Shown here piece by piece: positions 8,032 through 18,782 of a DNA stretch of 64,000 nt. Source of the DNA: Erwinia sp. E602 (GTDB lineage Bacteria > Pseudomonadota > Gammaproteobacteria > Enterobacterales > Enterobacteriaceae); NCBI RefSeq assembly GCF_018141005.1, contig NZ_CP046581.1, forward strand, positions 261,970 to 325,969, given 5' to 3'. The number at the start of each line of letters is the position of its first letter. The stretch's first letter is position 1. Under the pieces are notes generated by a model. It was not told the origin of the DNA, searched no databases, and worked only from the letters and a program-made list of their open reading frames with translations. Position numbers and translations under genes: made by a program.

Positions 8032-9114
8032 ATGAAACCCGTTACGCTGTACGACGTCGCCGACCACGCCGGGGTCTCTTATCAGACCGTTTCCCGGGTG
8101 GTGAACCAGGCAAAGCACGTCTCGGATCGCACCCGTGAACGGGTGGAAGCGGCGATGGCGGAGCTGAACTACATTCCTAACCGGGTGGCGCAGCAGCTGG
8201 CGGGCAAGCAGACGGCGCTGATCGGCGTGGCCACCGTCAACCTGGCGCTGCACGCCCCGTCACAGATCGTGGCGGCGATCAAATCCCGCGCCGACCGCGC
8301 CGGTGCCAGCGTGGTGATCGCGATGGTCGAGCGCAGCGGCGTGCAGGCCTGCGTGGCGGCGGTCAACAACCTGCTCGGGCAGCGGGTCAGCGGCCTGATC
8401 GTCAATTTCCCGCTGGAAGATGACGATGCCGCCACGGTAGCCGCCGCCTGCGGCGGCGTGCCGGTGCTGTTTCTGGACGTCTCCGACAGTTCGCCGATCA
8501 ACAGCGTCAGTTTCTCCCATGAGGCCGGGGCGCGGCTGGGGGTGGAGCGCCTGGTCGCGTGCGGACACCGGCGTATCGCGCTGCTGGCTGGCCCGCAGAG
8601 TTCGGTGGCCGCACGCCAGCGCCTGGCCGGCTGGCATCGCTGGCTGGCGCAGCATCAGCTGCAGCCGCTGGCGCAGCTGGAAGGAGACTGGAGCGCCATC
8701 TCCGGTTTTGAGCAAACCAGCCGCCTGCTCAACGGCGGCACGGTGCCGCAGGCGCTGCTGGTGGCCAATGACCAGATGGCGCTGGGGGCGATGCGGGCAA
8801 TCAGCGAGTATGGCCTGCGGGTGCCGGCGGATATTTCGGTGATTGGCTATGACGATACCGAAGACAGCTCCTGCTATATTCCGCCGCTGACCACCGTCAA
8901 GCAGGATTTCCCGCTACTGGGGCAGAGCAGCGTTGACCGGTTGCTGCGCATGACCCAGGGTGAAACGATCACCGGCAACCAGCTGTTATCAGTGACGCTG
9001 GTGGAGCGACAGACCGTGAGCGCTCCCGGTACCCATGCCGCCTCACCGCAGGCGCTGGCGGATACGCTGCTGCAGATCTCCCGCCAGCTGGCGCAGATGA
9101 AACCGGAAGGTTAA
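8032..9114 (+). CDS. lacI: Lactose operon repressor
   Basis: The 360-residue product is colinear with E. coli LacI from its first residues (MKPVTLYDVADHAGVSYQTV). The helix-turn-helix is followed by the hinge NYIPNRVAQQLAGKQ, the inducer-binding core with Arg in SSVAARQRLAGW and Asp in VANDQMALGAMRAI, and SYIPPLTT-like sugar contacts (SSCYIPPLTTVKQDF). A C-terminal leucine-heptad tail (ALADTLLQISRQLAQM) implies tetramers able to loop DNA. AGGA lies 9 bases before the ATG at 8032; the open frame upstream to 7915 is not coding-like. It stands directly before lacZ and its operator, as in E. coli. Confidence 0.95.
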   Translation: MKPVTLYDVADHAGVSYQTVSRVVNQAKHVSDRTRERVEAAMAELNYIPNRVAQQLAGKQTALIGVATVNLALHAPSQIVAAIKSRADRAGASVVIAMVERSGVQACVAAVNNLLGQRVSGLIVNFPLEDDDAATVAAACGGVPVLFLDVSDSSPINSVSFSHEAGARLGVERLVACGHRRIALLAGPQSSVAARQRLAGWHRWLAQHQLQPLAQLEGDWSAISGFEQTSRLLNGGTVPQALLVANDQMALGAMRAISEYGLRVPADISVIGYDDTEDSSCYIPPLTTVKQDFPLLGQSSVDRLLRMTQGETITGNQLLSVTLVERQTVSAPGTHAASPQALADTLLQISRQLAQMKPEG

Positions 9115-9170
9115 TTTCCCGCCGCAGGGCGCAGTTTTCCACGCATATCATCCGTTCAGATAACGATATC

Positions 9171-9186
9171 TGTGAGGCACCTCACT
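9171..9186 (+). promoter_or_regulatory. CRP-binding site of the lac promoter
   Basis: TGTGA-GGCACC-TCACT fits the CRP consensus and is followed by CTCATT, matching the E. coli lac CRP region (TGTGAGTTAGCTCACTCATT) in all but a few central bases. Its centre lies about 60 bases before the expected transcription start, the class I position. Confidence 0.85.
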
Positions 9187-9203
9187 CATTGGGCATCGTT
9201 TGC

Positions 9204-9232
9204 TTTACAGCATCATTTCCGCAACCTATGTT
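9204..9232 (+). promoter_or_regulatory. lacZY promoter
   Basis: TTTACA (9204-9209) and TATGTT (9227-9232) are identical to the -35 and -10 boxes of the E. coli lac promoter but 17 bases apart here, against 18 in E. coli. CRP site and operator flank it in the same order. Confidence 0.85.
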
Positions 9233-9237
9233 GAAAA

Positions 9238-12359
<3,122 letters not shown>

Positions 12360-12371
12360 CGGCATCCTCAG

Positions 12372-12396
12372 CGGGCAGGGAAGTTAACCCTGCCCG
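12372..12396 (+). other. Intra-operon hairpin between lacZ and lacY
   Basis: CGGGCAGGG (12372-12380) pairs with CCCTGCCCG (12388-12396) around a 7-base loop in the 60-base gap between lacZ and lacY. No T-run follows. It may stabilise the lacZ mRNA or reduce lacY expression. Confidence 0.5.
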
Positions 12397-12419
12397 TCAC
12401 TGGCGTAAGGATCTTCAGC

Positions 12420-13673
12420 ATGAACTATTTAAAGAACACCAATTTCTGGATGTTTGGTTTCTTCTTCTTTTTCTACTTCTTCATTATGGGAGCCTATTTC
12501 CCGTTCTTCCCGATCTGGCTGCACGACATTAACCACATCAGCAAAAGCGACACCGGCATTATCTTCTCCTGTATTTCGCTGTTTGCTCTGCTGTTTCAGC
12601 CGATTTTTGGCCTGCTCTCCGACAAGTTAGGGCTGCGTAAGCACCTGCTGTGGGTGATCACCGGCATGCTGGTGATGTTTGCGCCGTTCTTTATTTACGT
12701 GTTTGGCCCGCTGCTGCAGACCAACATTCTGCTGGGCTCGATCGTCGGCGGCATCTACCTGGGCTTTATCTACAACGCCGGCGCGCCGGCGATCGAAGCC
12801 TATATCGAGAAAGCCAGCCGCCGCAGCCAGTTTGAATTTGGCCGCGCGCGCATGTTCGGCTGTGTGGGCTGGGCGCTGTGCGCCTCGATCGTCGGCATTA
12901 TGTTCACCATCAACAACCAGTTTGTCTTCTGGCTCGGATCCGGCTGTGCAGTGATCCTCGCTATCCTGCTGTACTTCTCGCGTACGGATAAAAACTCCAC
13001 CGCCGGCGTGGCGGATGCGGTCGGGGCCAATCAGCCGACGTTTAACGTCAGGCTGGCGCTGGAGCTGTTTAAACAGCCAAAGCTGTGGTTCCTGTCGCTG
13101 TACGTGGTCGGCGTCTCCTGCACCTATGACGTGTTTGACCAGCAGTTCGCCAACTTCTTTACCGGCTTCTTCGCCACCACCGATCAGGGCACGCGGGTGT
13201 TCGGTTACGTCACCACCCTGGGCGAGCTGCTTAACGCCAGCGTGATGTTCTTCGCCCCGCTGATCGTTAACCGCATCGGCGGTAAGAACGCGCTGCTGCT
13301 GGCCGGGATGATCATGTCGGTGCGCATTATCGGCTCCTCGTTTGCCACCACCGCGGTGGAGGTGGTGGTGCTGAAGACGCTGCACATGTTTGAAATTCCG
13401 TTCCTGATCGTCGGCTGCTTCAAATACATCACCAGCCAGTTTGAGGTGCGTTTCTCGGCCACCATCTACCTGGTGTGCTTCTGCTTCTTCAAGCAGCTGG
13501 CGATGATCTTTATGTCGGTGTTTGCCGGTAACATGTATGACAGCATCGGTTTCCAGGGCGCGTACCTGGTGATGGGTCTGGTGGCGCTGGCCTTTACGCT
13601 GATTTCCGTCTTCACCCTCAGCGGCCCGGGGCCGCTCTCATGGATGAAATCACGCCCGCGCGAAGCGGTGTAG
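12420..13673 (+). CDS. lacY: Lactose permease (lactose/H+ symporter)
   Basis: The 417-residue, 12-helix protein matches E. coli LacY throughout. It keeps the transport-critical residues: Glu126 ([10 protein letters not shown]), Arg144 (FGRARMFG), Glu269 (TTLGELLN), Arg302 (SVRIIGS) and His322/Glu325 (LHMFEIPF). AAGGA precedes the ATG. The operon ends here: no thiogalactoside acetyltransferase (lacA) follows, only a terminator and a convergent gene. Confidence 0.96.
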   Translation: MNYLKNTNFWMFGFFFFFYFFIMGAYFPFFPIWLHDINHISKSDTGIIFSCISLFALLFQPIFGLLSDKLGLRKHLLWVITGMLVMFAPFFIYVFGPLLQTNILLGSIVGGIYLGFIYNAGAPAIEAYIEKASRRSQFEFGRARMFGCVGWALCASIVGIMFTINNQFVFWLGSGCAVILAILLYFSRTDKNSTAGVADAVGANQPTFNVRLALELFKQPKLWFLSLYVVGVSCTYDVFDQQFANFFTGFFATTDQGTRVFGYVTTLGELLNASVMFFAPLIVNRIGGKNALLLAGMIMSVRIIGSSFATTAVEVVVLKTLHMFEIPFLIVGCFKYITSQFEVRFSATIYLVCFCFFKQLAMIFMSVFAGNMYDSIGFQGAYLVMGLVALAFTLISVFTLSGPGPLSWMKSRPREAV

Positions 13674-13722
13674 TTGCCGGGCGGGTTCACACCCGGCCGG
13701 GGTTGCCTTTGCTCTGCCGTCC

Positions 13723-13744
13723 ACGCCATCCCCAGGGATGGCGT
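13723..13744. terminator. Terminator between lacY and the convergent LacI-type gene
   Basis: ACGCCATCC (13723-13731) pairs with GGATGGCGT (13736-13744) over a four-base loop, followed by TT on the plus strand. It lies 50 bases after the lacY stop and 17 before the end of the opposing gene. Confidence 0.65.
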
Positions 13745-13760
13745 TTCTCATCCAGCGCGC

Positions 13761-14939
13761 TTACAGCGTCCTGCGACGCACGGCTGCCGCCTGAAACAGC
13801 CGTTTGCCCGGCGGCCACGCTGCCGGTGACAGCAGCATCTCGCAGGCGGCCTGGGCCATCTCCGCCAGCGGCTGGGCGAAGGTGGTCAGCTGATAGCCAA
13901 TCCAGCCCGCCTGTTCAATATCATCAAACCCCAGCACGCTGAGATCCTCCGGCACGCGCAGGCCATATTCGTGCCGTGCCACGTCCAGCACGCCGCAGGC
14001 CAGCAGGTCGGTCACGCAGAAGATGCCGTCCGGCGGCTGGCCGCCGCCGAACAGTTCACGCGCGGCGGCCACCCCGCTCTGATAGCTGGCCGGCCCGGCC
14101 CGTACGACCCGGCAGTCAATGGCTGCCTGCCGTGCGGCGGTGAGAAAACCCGCTTCCCGCGTCACCATACTGGGTGAGCGCGCGGTAGAGGAGACCAGCG
14201 CCAGCCGGCGCCGCCCGGCCTCGCGCAGCAGGGCAAAGGCCTCGCTCATGGTGGACCGGTAGTCAATTTCAATATGGTCAGCGCCGCTGAACTCCCCCAT
14301 GCGGTTAATCAGGATCACCTGCTGCCCGCTCTGCAGGCAGGTCTCAATCAGCGAGCGGTCCGGCTTGCCGGAAAGTACGATGGTGGCGGTAGAGCGGTAG
14401 TTCAGCGTCTGCGCCAGCGCGTCGCGTGCGCTCTCCGCGCCCTCATCGGTGTTGATCACCATCACCGCCCGCTGCGCCTGGTGCAGACGGCGGGTCAGGT
14501 GCTCCAGCAGGCTGGCCTGGTACGGCGAACTGAGGTTGCCGCCGAGGATACACACCGGGCGACTTGCCTCCTTCGACAGGCCGCGCGCCAGGTGATTAAC
14601 GTGGTAGTTCAGCGTTTCGGCGGCGGCCAGCACCCTGCGGCGGGTTTCCGCCGAGACGCTGCCGCCGGTGGTAAAGGTGCGCGACACCGCCGAACGCGAC
14701 ACGCCCGCCAGCCGCGCGACCTCGCTGGCGCTGGCAAAGCCTTTTGTGGCGTTGACACCCTCGGCCCAGGCTGCCGCTGCGCCGGCGTGGTGCAGGCCTT
14801 TATTGCCAGCGTCATGGGCGGCCTGCTCTGTCGTTTCACCGGCGCGAGCCAGGCCGGTGTCGCCGTGGTCAACATTGGCCAGACTGGCTAATCCACCAGC
14901 CTGGGGCTGGCCCTTTCCACCGTCGTCACGCCCGGTCAT
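13761..14939 (-). CDS. LacI family regulator with long N-terminal extension
   Basis: From the ATG at 14939 (GGAG 8 bases upstream, overlapping the phosphatase gene end by 14 bases) the product has 392 residues. About 65 Ala/Gly/His-rich residues precede the helix-turn-helix (SEVARLAGVSRSAVSRTF), which normally sits at the very start of LacI proteins. The rest is ordinary: hinge LNYHVNHLARGL and a periplasmic-binding-protein-like effector domain ending with LGFDDIEQAGWIGYQLTTFAQP. It is the last gene of the ABC-importer operon and probably autoregulates it through the palindrome at 20676-20689. The extension has no recognised domain. Confidence 0.82.
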   Translation of the reverse strand: MTGRDDGGKGQPQAGGLASLANVDHGDTGLARAGETTEQAAHDAGNKGLHHAGAAAAWAEGVNATKGFASASEVARLAGVSRSAVSRTFTTGGSVSAETRRRVLAAAETLNYHVNHLARGLSKEASRPVCILGGNLSSPYQASLLEHLTRRLHQAQRAVMVINTDEGAESARDALAQTLNYRSTATIVLSGKPDRSLIETCLQSGQQVILINRMGEFSGADHIEIDYRSTMSEAFALLREAGRRRLALVSSTARSPSMVTREAGFLTAARQAAIDCRVVRAGPASYQSGVAAARELFGGGQPPDGIFCVTDLLACGVLDVARHEYGLRVPEDLSVLGFDDIEQAGWIGYQLTTFAQPLAEMAQAACEMLLSPAAWPPGKRLFQAAAVRRRTL

Positions 14940-16512
14940 CGCGGTGCTCCGTGGCCCGCAGCGCCCGTTCACGGACGATCGCCCACTCGGCCAGCCGGGT
15001 CAGCGATGGCTTCGGCGTTTCAAACCACTCGTCGGGGTGCAGCTCACGTTTATCGCGGATCAGCGCAATCGCCGCGTCCAGCGTCGGAAACTGCTGCGGG
15101 CATTCAAGATGCAGAAACAGCGCCACCAGCGCCACCGAGCGGCTGCGCCCGCCGCGGCAGTTGACCAGAATATTGCCGCGTTCGCGGTTGCGGTAGGAGG
15201 CTTTGTCCGGGATCTGCTGCAGCAGCGCGGCGCGCATCAGCAGATAGCCGGCGTGCAGCATCTCCGGCGCGTTACCCTCGCCGTCGATCAGCCCCAGCTT
15301 GTAGTAGCGCACGCTGCCGCTACCGTGGCGCAACAGGTGCGGCGCGCTGCCCGGCTCCGCAAGGTTGACCCAGTCAATATCGAGATTGACCGCGCAGTTG
15401 ATCACCGTGCGGATATGGTGCTGGTCCAGCAGGGCCAGATCGGTGACGCCGTCGGAGCCGCCGATATAAATATCCATTCCCCAGCAGGGAAGGTCGGCGG
15501 CAATCAGGCTGACCGGCGGTCGAGGATAATGCCGGGCGGCGTTATTCAGCGCATCCTCCCCCTCTGCGGAAGCGTGGCCAGCAGCCGTCCGCTGGCTGGC
15601 GGGTGATCCGCCGGTGTTGGCAGAGTCAGTCGGCAGCGTATCGGTGAAGAGGGCTGTTTCGCTGCCCGCCGCGTTGACGTTATGCCGTTCAGCCTTCAGA
15701 TCCTTTGTTGAATGCTCTGCCAGCGGGATCGCACTGGCCTGCGCCAGCGCCGCAGCCACGCCGGGTGCCGCAGCCAGCACCGGTAGCCCGGCGTAAATCC
15801 CGGCGGCATCCTCGGGCACGACTCCGATGCGGCCGCCGGCTTCCGCCACCAGCAGCAGCCCGGCAAGGCAGTCCCAGGCGTTCATATGGGCCTCAACGTA
15901 ACCATCGCTGCGCCCTTCGGCCACCCAGGCCAGCGCCAGCGCGCCGGAACCGCCACGCCGCACGGTGGCGCCGCCGTTCAGCAGTGCTGCCATCACGTCG
16001 AGGTAACGGCGCTGGCTGTGGCGTGATGACCAGCCCAGCTCAAAGGCGGCACGGCGGCTGTCGTCGGTGCCGGCGCAGCGCAGCGGGCGATCGTTTTTCA
16101 GCGCGTAGTGGCCGCGCCGTGCCAGATACAATTCCTCGCTGACCGGGTTATAAATCGCCCCCAGCTCGGTGACGCCGTGGCGCACCCAGGCGATACAGAT
16201 ACAGAAATGGGCGATGCCGCGGGCAAAGTTGGCGGTGCCGTCAATCGGATCAATCACCCACAGGCTGTGCGCGTCGGCGGGCGGCTGCGCGGACTCTTCC
16301 CCGAGGATCAGATCCTGTGGGAACCGCTCGCGCAGGGCCTGCATCAGCTGCGCCTCCACCAGCGTATCGGTTTCGGTAAGGATATCCTGATGGCCCTTCA
16401 GCTGGTATTCGCCCGGCTGGCGCGCGTTAAAACCGGCAAGTGCGGTCGTGCCGGCCTGCAGGATCAGCTGTTTTAACGCCGCTTCACGCGGCTCTGTCTC
16501 AAAATGAGTCAA
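14926..16512 (-). CDS. Fusion of inositol-monophosphatase-like and dual-specificity-phosphatase-like domains
   Basis: Two unrelated phosphatases are joined in one frame. Counting from the longest frame (TTG 16539), residues 20-270 are an IMPase domain with GEES (80-83), the metal-binding DPIDGT (97-102) and WDCLAG (222-227). A low-complexity linker (about 275-340) follows. Residues 345-530 look like a dual-specificity phosphatase with the CX5R loop NCRGGRSRS (Cys461, Arg467). The likely start is the TTG at 16512, six bases after AGGGAG, giving 528 residues. It follows the solute-binding-protein gene of an ABC importer, so it may dephosphorylate an imported phosphorylated polyol or sugar; this is inferred from gene order. 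Confidence 0.78.
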   Translation of the reverse strand: MTHFETEPREAALKQLILQAGTTALAGFNARQPGEYQLKGHQDILTETDTLVEAQLMQALRERFPQDLILGEESAQPPADAHSLWVIDPIDGTANFARGIAHFCICIAWVRHGVTELGAIYNPVSEELYLARRGHYALKNDRPLRCAGTDDSRRAAFELGWSSRHSQRRYLDVMAALLNGGATVRRGGSGALALAWVAEGRSDGYVEAHMNAWDCLAGLLLVAEAGGRIGVVPEDAAGIYAGLPVLAAAPGVAAALAQASAIPLAEHSTKDLKAERHNVNAAGSETALFTDTLPTDSANTGGSPASQRTAAGHASAEGEDALNNAARHYPRPPVSLIAADLPCWGMDIYIGGSDGVTDLALLDQHHIRTVINCAVNLDIDWVNLAEPGSAPHLLRHGSGSVRYYKLGLIDGEGNAPEMLHAGYLLMRAALLQQIPDKASYRNRERGNILVNCRGGRSRSVALVALFLHLECPQQFPTLDAAIALIRDKRELHPDEWFETPKPSLTRLAEWAIVRERALRATEHRDDRA

Positions 16513-16540
16513 AATGTACTCCCTGTTGCAAAGAAGCAAA

Positions 16541-16561
16541 CCGCCGCGCCCGGCGCGGCGG
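16541..16561 (-). other. GC-rich intra-operon hairpin
   Basis: CCGCCGCGC (16541-16549) pairs with GCGCGGCGG (16553-16561) over a three-base loop, directly after the solute-binding-protein stop. It could protect the mRNA end of that gene or partly terminate transcription, favouring binding protein over the downstream phosphatase and regulator. Confidence 0.5.
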
Positions 16562-16565
16562 TCGG

Positions 16566-17669
16566 TTATTTTTTAACGCTCAGGCTCCAGAGGTCCTGCC
16601 AGTCCTGACGGCTGCGCCAGTCCTCTTTCGCCGTGGCGGTCAGGTACTCCATCAGCTCGCCGCGGTGCGCACCAATGCCGGAGGCCTCATCCGCCGGCAG
16701 GCTGACCGCCGGGTTGGTCGACATCTTGCCATCCACCCCCTGCGGCGCGATGCCTTCGGCGCTCAGCAGATAGCGGATAAACAGCTTCGCGCTGTTCGGG
16801 CTGCGGCTGCCGGTGGCGATCACCCCGAGACTCGGGTAGTTCCAGCCGATAAACGGCTGCATGCCACTGCACAGCCCCAGCGTCATGCCCTGTTTGTTAT
16901 CGCGAAACTTGGCGGTAGAGACCAGCCCGACAAAATCGGATTTGGCGTCCGGCGCGCCGATGGCGGCGGCAGCATCGTTATCGGAATGGGTCAGCAGCAC
17001 TCCGTTGGCCGCCAGCGCCTTGACCCAGGCGGCGGTGGCCGAAGCTTCAGTCGTCTGCAGCGGTTTGCCAAACGCCTGCTGATAGGCCGCGCGGATCTGT
17101 GCGTCATAATGGGTCTCCAGCTGGCTGAACCAGTCGGTGTAGGCCGGCTTGCTGCCCGGATCCTGCATCGCCACCCGGCCGCGCCACGCCGGCTGGGTCA
17201 GCTGCCAGATGTTGTTCACCGGGCAGGTGGCGTGATGAGCGATGTTATAGGCAAACACGTTAGGGGCCAGTACCAGGGTAAGCGGCTGCTGATAGCGGTC
17301 GCCGATGCTGCCCTTCAGGTCGTCGGGCACCCAGCTCTGTACGTAGCCTTTATCCAGCAGCTGGGTGATCCCCGCCGGCGCGTCTTCCACGATCGCCACG
17401 TCGGTGCGCACGTTTTTGGCCTGCGCTTCGCGGCTCATAATTTCAATGATCTGCGGCGCATCTGCCTTCACGCCCACCGCCTGCAGGCCGTACTGCGCGC
17501 TGAAGGATTTGGCCTGCTGAACAATTTTGCCGGTGGAGGCGTAGACGGTAATCGGCTGCTCCTGACGGGCGGCGTCGATCAGCGCCTGTAGCTGGCTGTC
17601 CTGTGCGTGGGTCAGCGGGCTGGCGGTCAGTGCGGCAAAAACGGCGAGGGCGGTCAGAGTCTGTTTCAT
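16566..17669 (-). CDS. ABC transporter periplasmic solute-binding protein (Fe3+/phosphonate/hexose-phosphate class)
   Basis: The 367-residue product begins with a signal peptide ending near THAQD and is followed by the class II binding-protein fold of the iron/phosphonate/sugar-phosphate group (ITVYASTGKIVQQ, NIWQLTQPAWRGRVAMQDPGS, SAKLFIRYLLSAEG). Members include FbpA, PhnS and the hexose-phosphate binder AfuA. The paired-Tyr iron site of FbpA-type binders is not evident. With a phosphatase fused next door, an organophosphate ligand is favoured, as an inference. Its start overlaps the ATPase stop by four bases. Confidence 0.8.
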   Translation of the reverse strand: MKQTLTALAVFAALTASPLTHAQDSQLQALIDAARQEQPITVYASTGKIVQQAKSFSAQYGLQAVGVKADAPQIIEIMSREAQAKNVRTDVAIVEDAPAGITQLLDKGYVQSWVPDDLKGSIGDRYQQPLTLVLAPNVFAYNIAHHATCPVNNIWQLTQPAWRGRVAMQDPGSKPAYTDWFSQLETHYDAQIRAAYQQAFGKPLQTTEASATAAWVKALAANGVLLTHSDNDAAAAIGAPDAKSDFVGLVSTAKFRDNKQGMTLGLCSGMQPFIGWNYPSLGVIATGSRSPNSAKLFIRYLLSAEGIAPQGVDGKMSTNPAVSLPADEASGIGAHRGELMEYLTATAKEDWRSRQDWQDLWSLSVKK

Positions 17670-18781
17670 CCTGCTTCCTGAGTGAAAAGTGAAAAATCGG
17701 CGGCGGCGGCCGGCTCGTGGCGCTGGCCTGCGGGGGTAAAGAAGTGCAGCGCATCGGCCGGCAGCTGGCAGTAAACCTGCTGGCCGGCCTGCCAGCGCGG
17801 GCGCAGCTGGGTGGAGTGGAACAGCCGGTCGTGGCCGTTGACCAGCTCAATCACCCAGCTGCCGCCGGTGGGCATAATATTGTCGAGGGTCATCGCGACG
17901 CTGTGCGGGTATGGTCGCTCATGCAGCACGATCTCTTCCGGACGGATGCCGCACACGCAGGCCTCCCCGTTAACGCTCGGGTAGCGCTGCTGCAGATGTT
18001 CCGAGAGCAGGCTTACAGGCTGATGCAGCGGGATCATATTCAGCTTCGGCGTGCCGATAAACTCCGCCACAAAGCGGTTGGCGGGGCGTGCGTAGATCGC
18101 ATCCGGCGTGCCGACCTGCTGCATCTCACCGGCGCTCATCACCGCAATGGTGGTGGCCAGCGTCATCGCTTCCCACTGGTCGTGGCTGACAAACACGATG
18201 GTGGTGCCAAAGGTGGCATGCAGGCGCTTCAGCTCGGCGCGCATCTCCAGCCGCAGCGTGGCGTCGAGGTTGGATAGTGGCTCATCGAGCAGCAGCACGC
18301 CGGGATTAACCGCCAGCATCCGCGCCAGCGCCACCCGCTGCTGCTGGCCACCGGAGAGCTGCGCCGGATAGCGGCGTGCATAGTCGGCGATGCGCAGCTT
18401 CTCCATTACGTCCTGACAGCGGGCGCTGCGCTCGCGTGCAGGCAGCTTCTGCAGGCGCAGGCCGAAATCGACGTTCTGTTCGACGGTCATATGCGGCCAC
18501 AGCGCGTAGCTCTGAAATACCAGCCCGATACCGCGTTTTTCCGGCGGCAGATATGTGCCGCGCGCCACGGAATCGACCAGCCGGTCGCCAATGGTGATTT
18601 CACCGCCGCTGGCGTGCTCTATACCGGCAATCATCCGCAGGATGGTGGTTTTGCCGCAGCCGGACGGGCCCAGCAGGCACAAAAACTCGCCGTCTTTTAC
18701 CGTCAGGCTGACGTTGTTCACCGCCGGCGTCTCGCTGCCGGGATAGCGTTTGCTCAGATTGCTTAGCTGAATTGAGGGCAT
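17666..18781 (-). CDS. ABC transporter ATP-binding protein (PotA/FbpC/AfuC type)
   Basis: A 371-residue ATPase with Walker A GPSGCGKTT near residue 38, the Q-loop, signature LSGGQQQR, Walker B VLLLDEPLSNLD and the switch His in VSHDQWEAM. A C-terminal TOBE regulatory domain of about 120 residues follows, common in the iron, spermidine and phosphonate importers. It is translationally coupled to the binding-protein gene (ATGA) and lies one base after the permease stop. It energises uptake through the two-domain permease. Confidence 0.9.
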   Translation of the reverse strand: MPSIQLSNLSKRYPGSETPAVNNVSLTVKDGEFLCLLGPSGCGKTTILRMIAGIEHASGGEITIGDRLVDSVARGTYLPPEKRGIGLVFQSYALWPHMTVEQNVDFGLRLQKLPARERSARCQDVMEKLRIADYARRYPAQLSGGQQQRVALARMLAVNPGVLLLDEPLSNLDATLRLEMRAELKRLHATFGTTIVFVSHDQWEAMTLATTIAVMSAGEMQQVGTPDAIYARPANRFVAEFIGTPKLNMIPLHQPVSLLSEHLQQRYPSVNGEACVCGIRPEEIVLHERPYPHSVAMTLDNIMPTGGSWVIELVNGHDRLFHSTQLRPRWQAGQQVYCQLPADALHFFTPAGQRHEPAAAADFSLFTQEAG

Positions 18782-18782
18782 G

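Noticed and set aside
9157..9172. Palindrome CAGATA-ACGA-TATCTG as an auxiliary lac operator
   Set aside because: The sequence does not resemble the lac operator half-site TTGTGAGC; its role is unclear.
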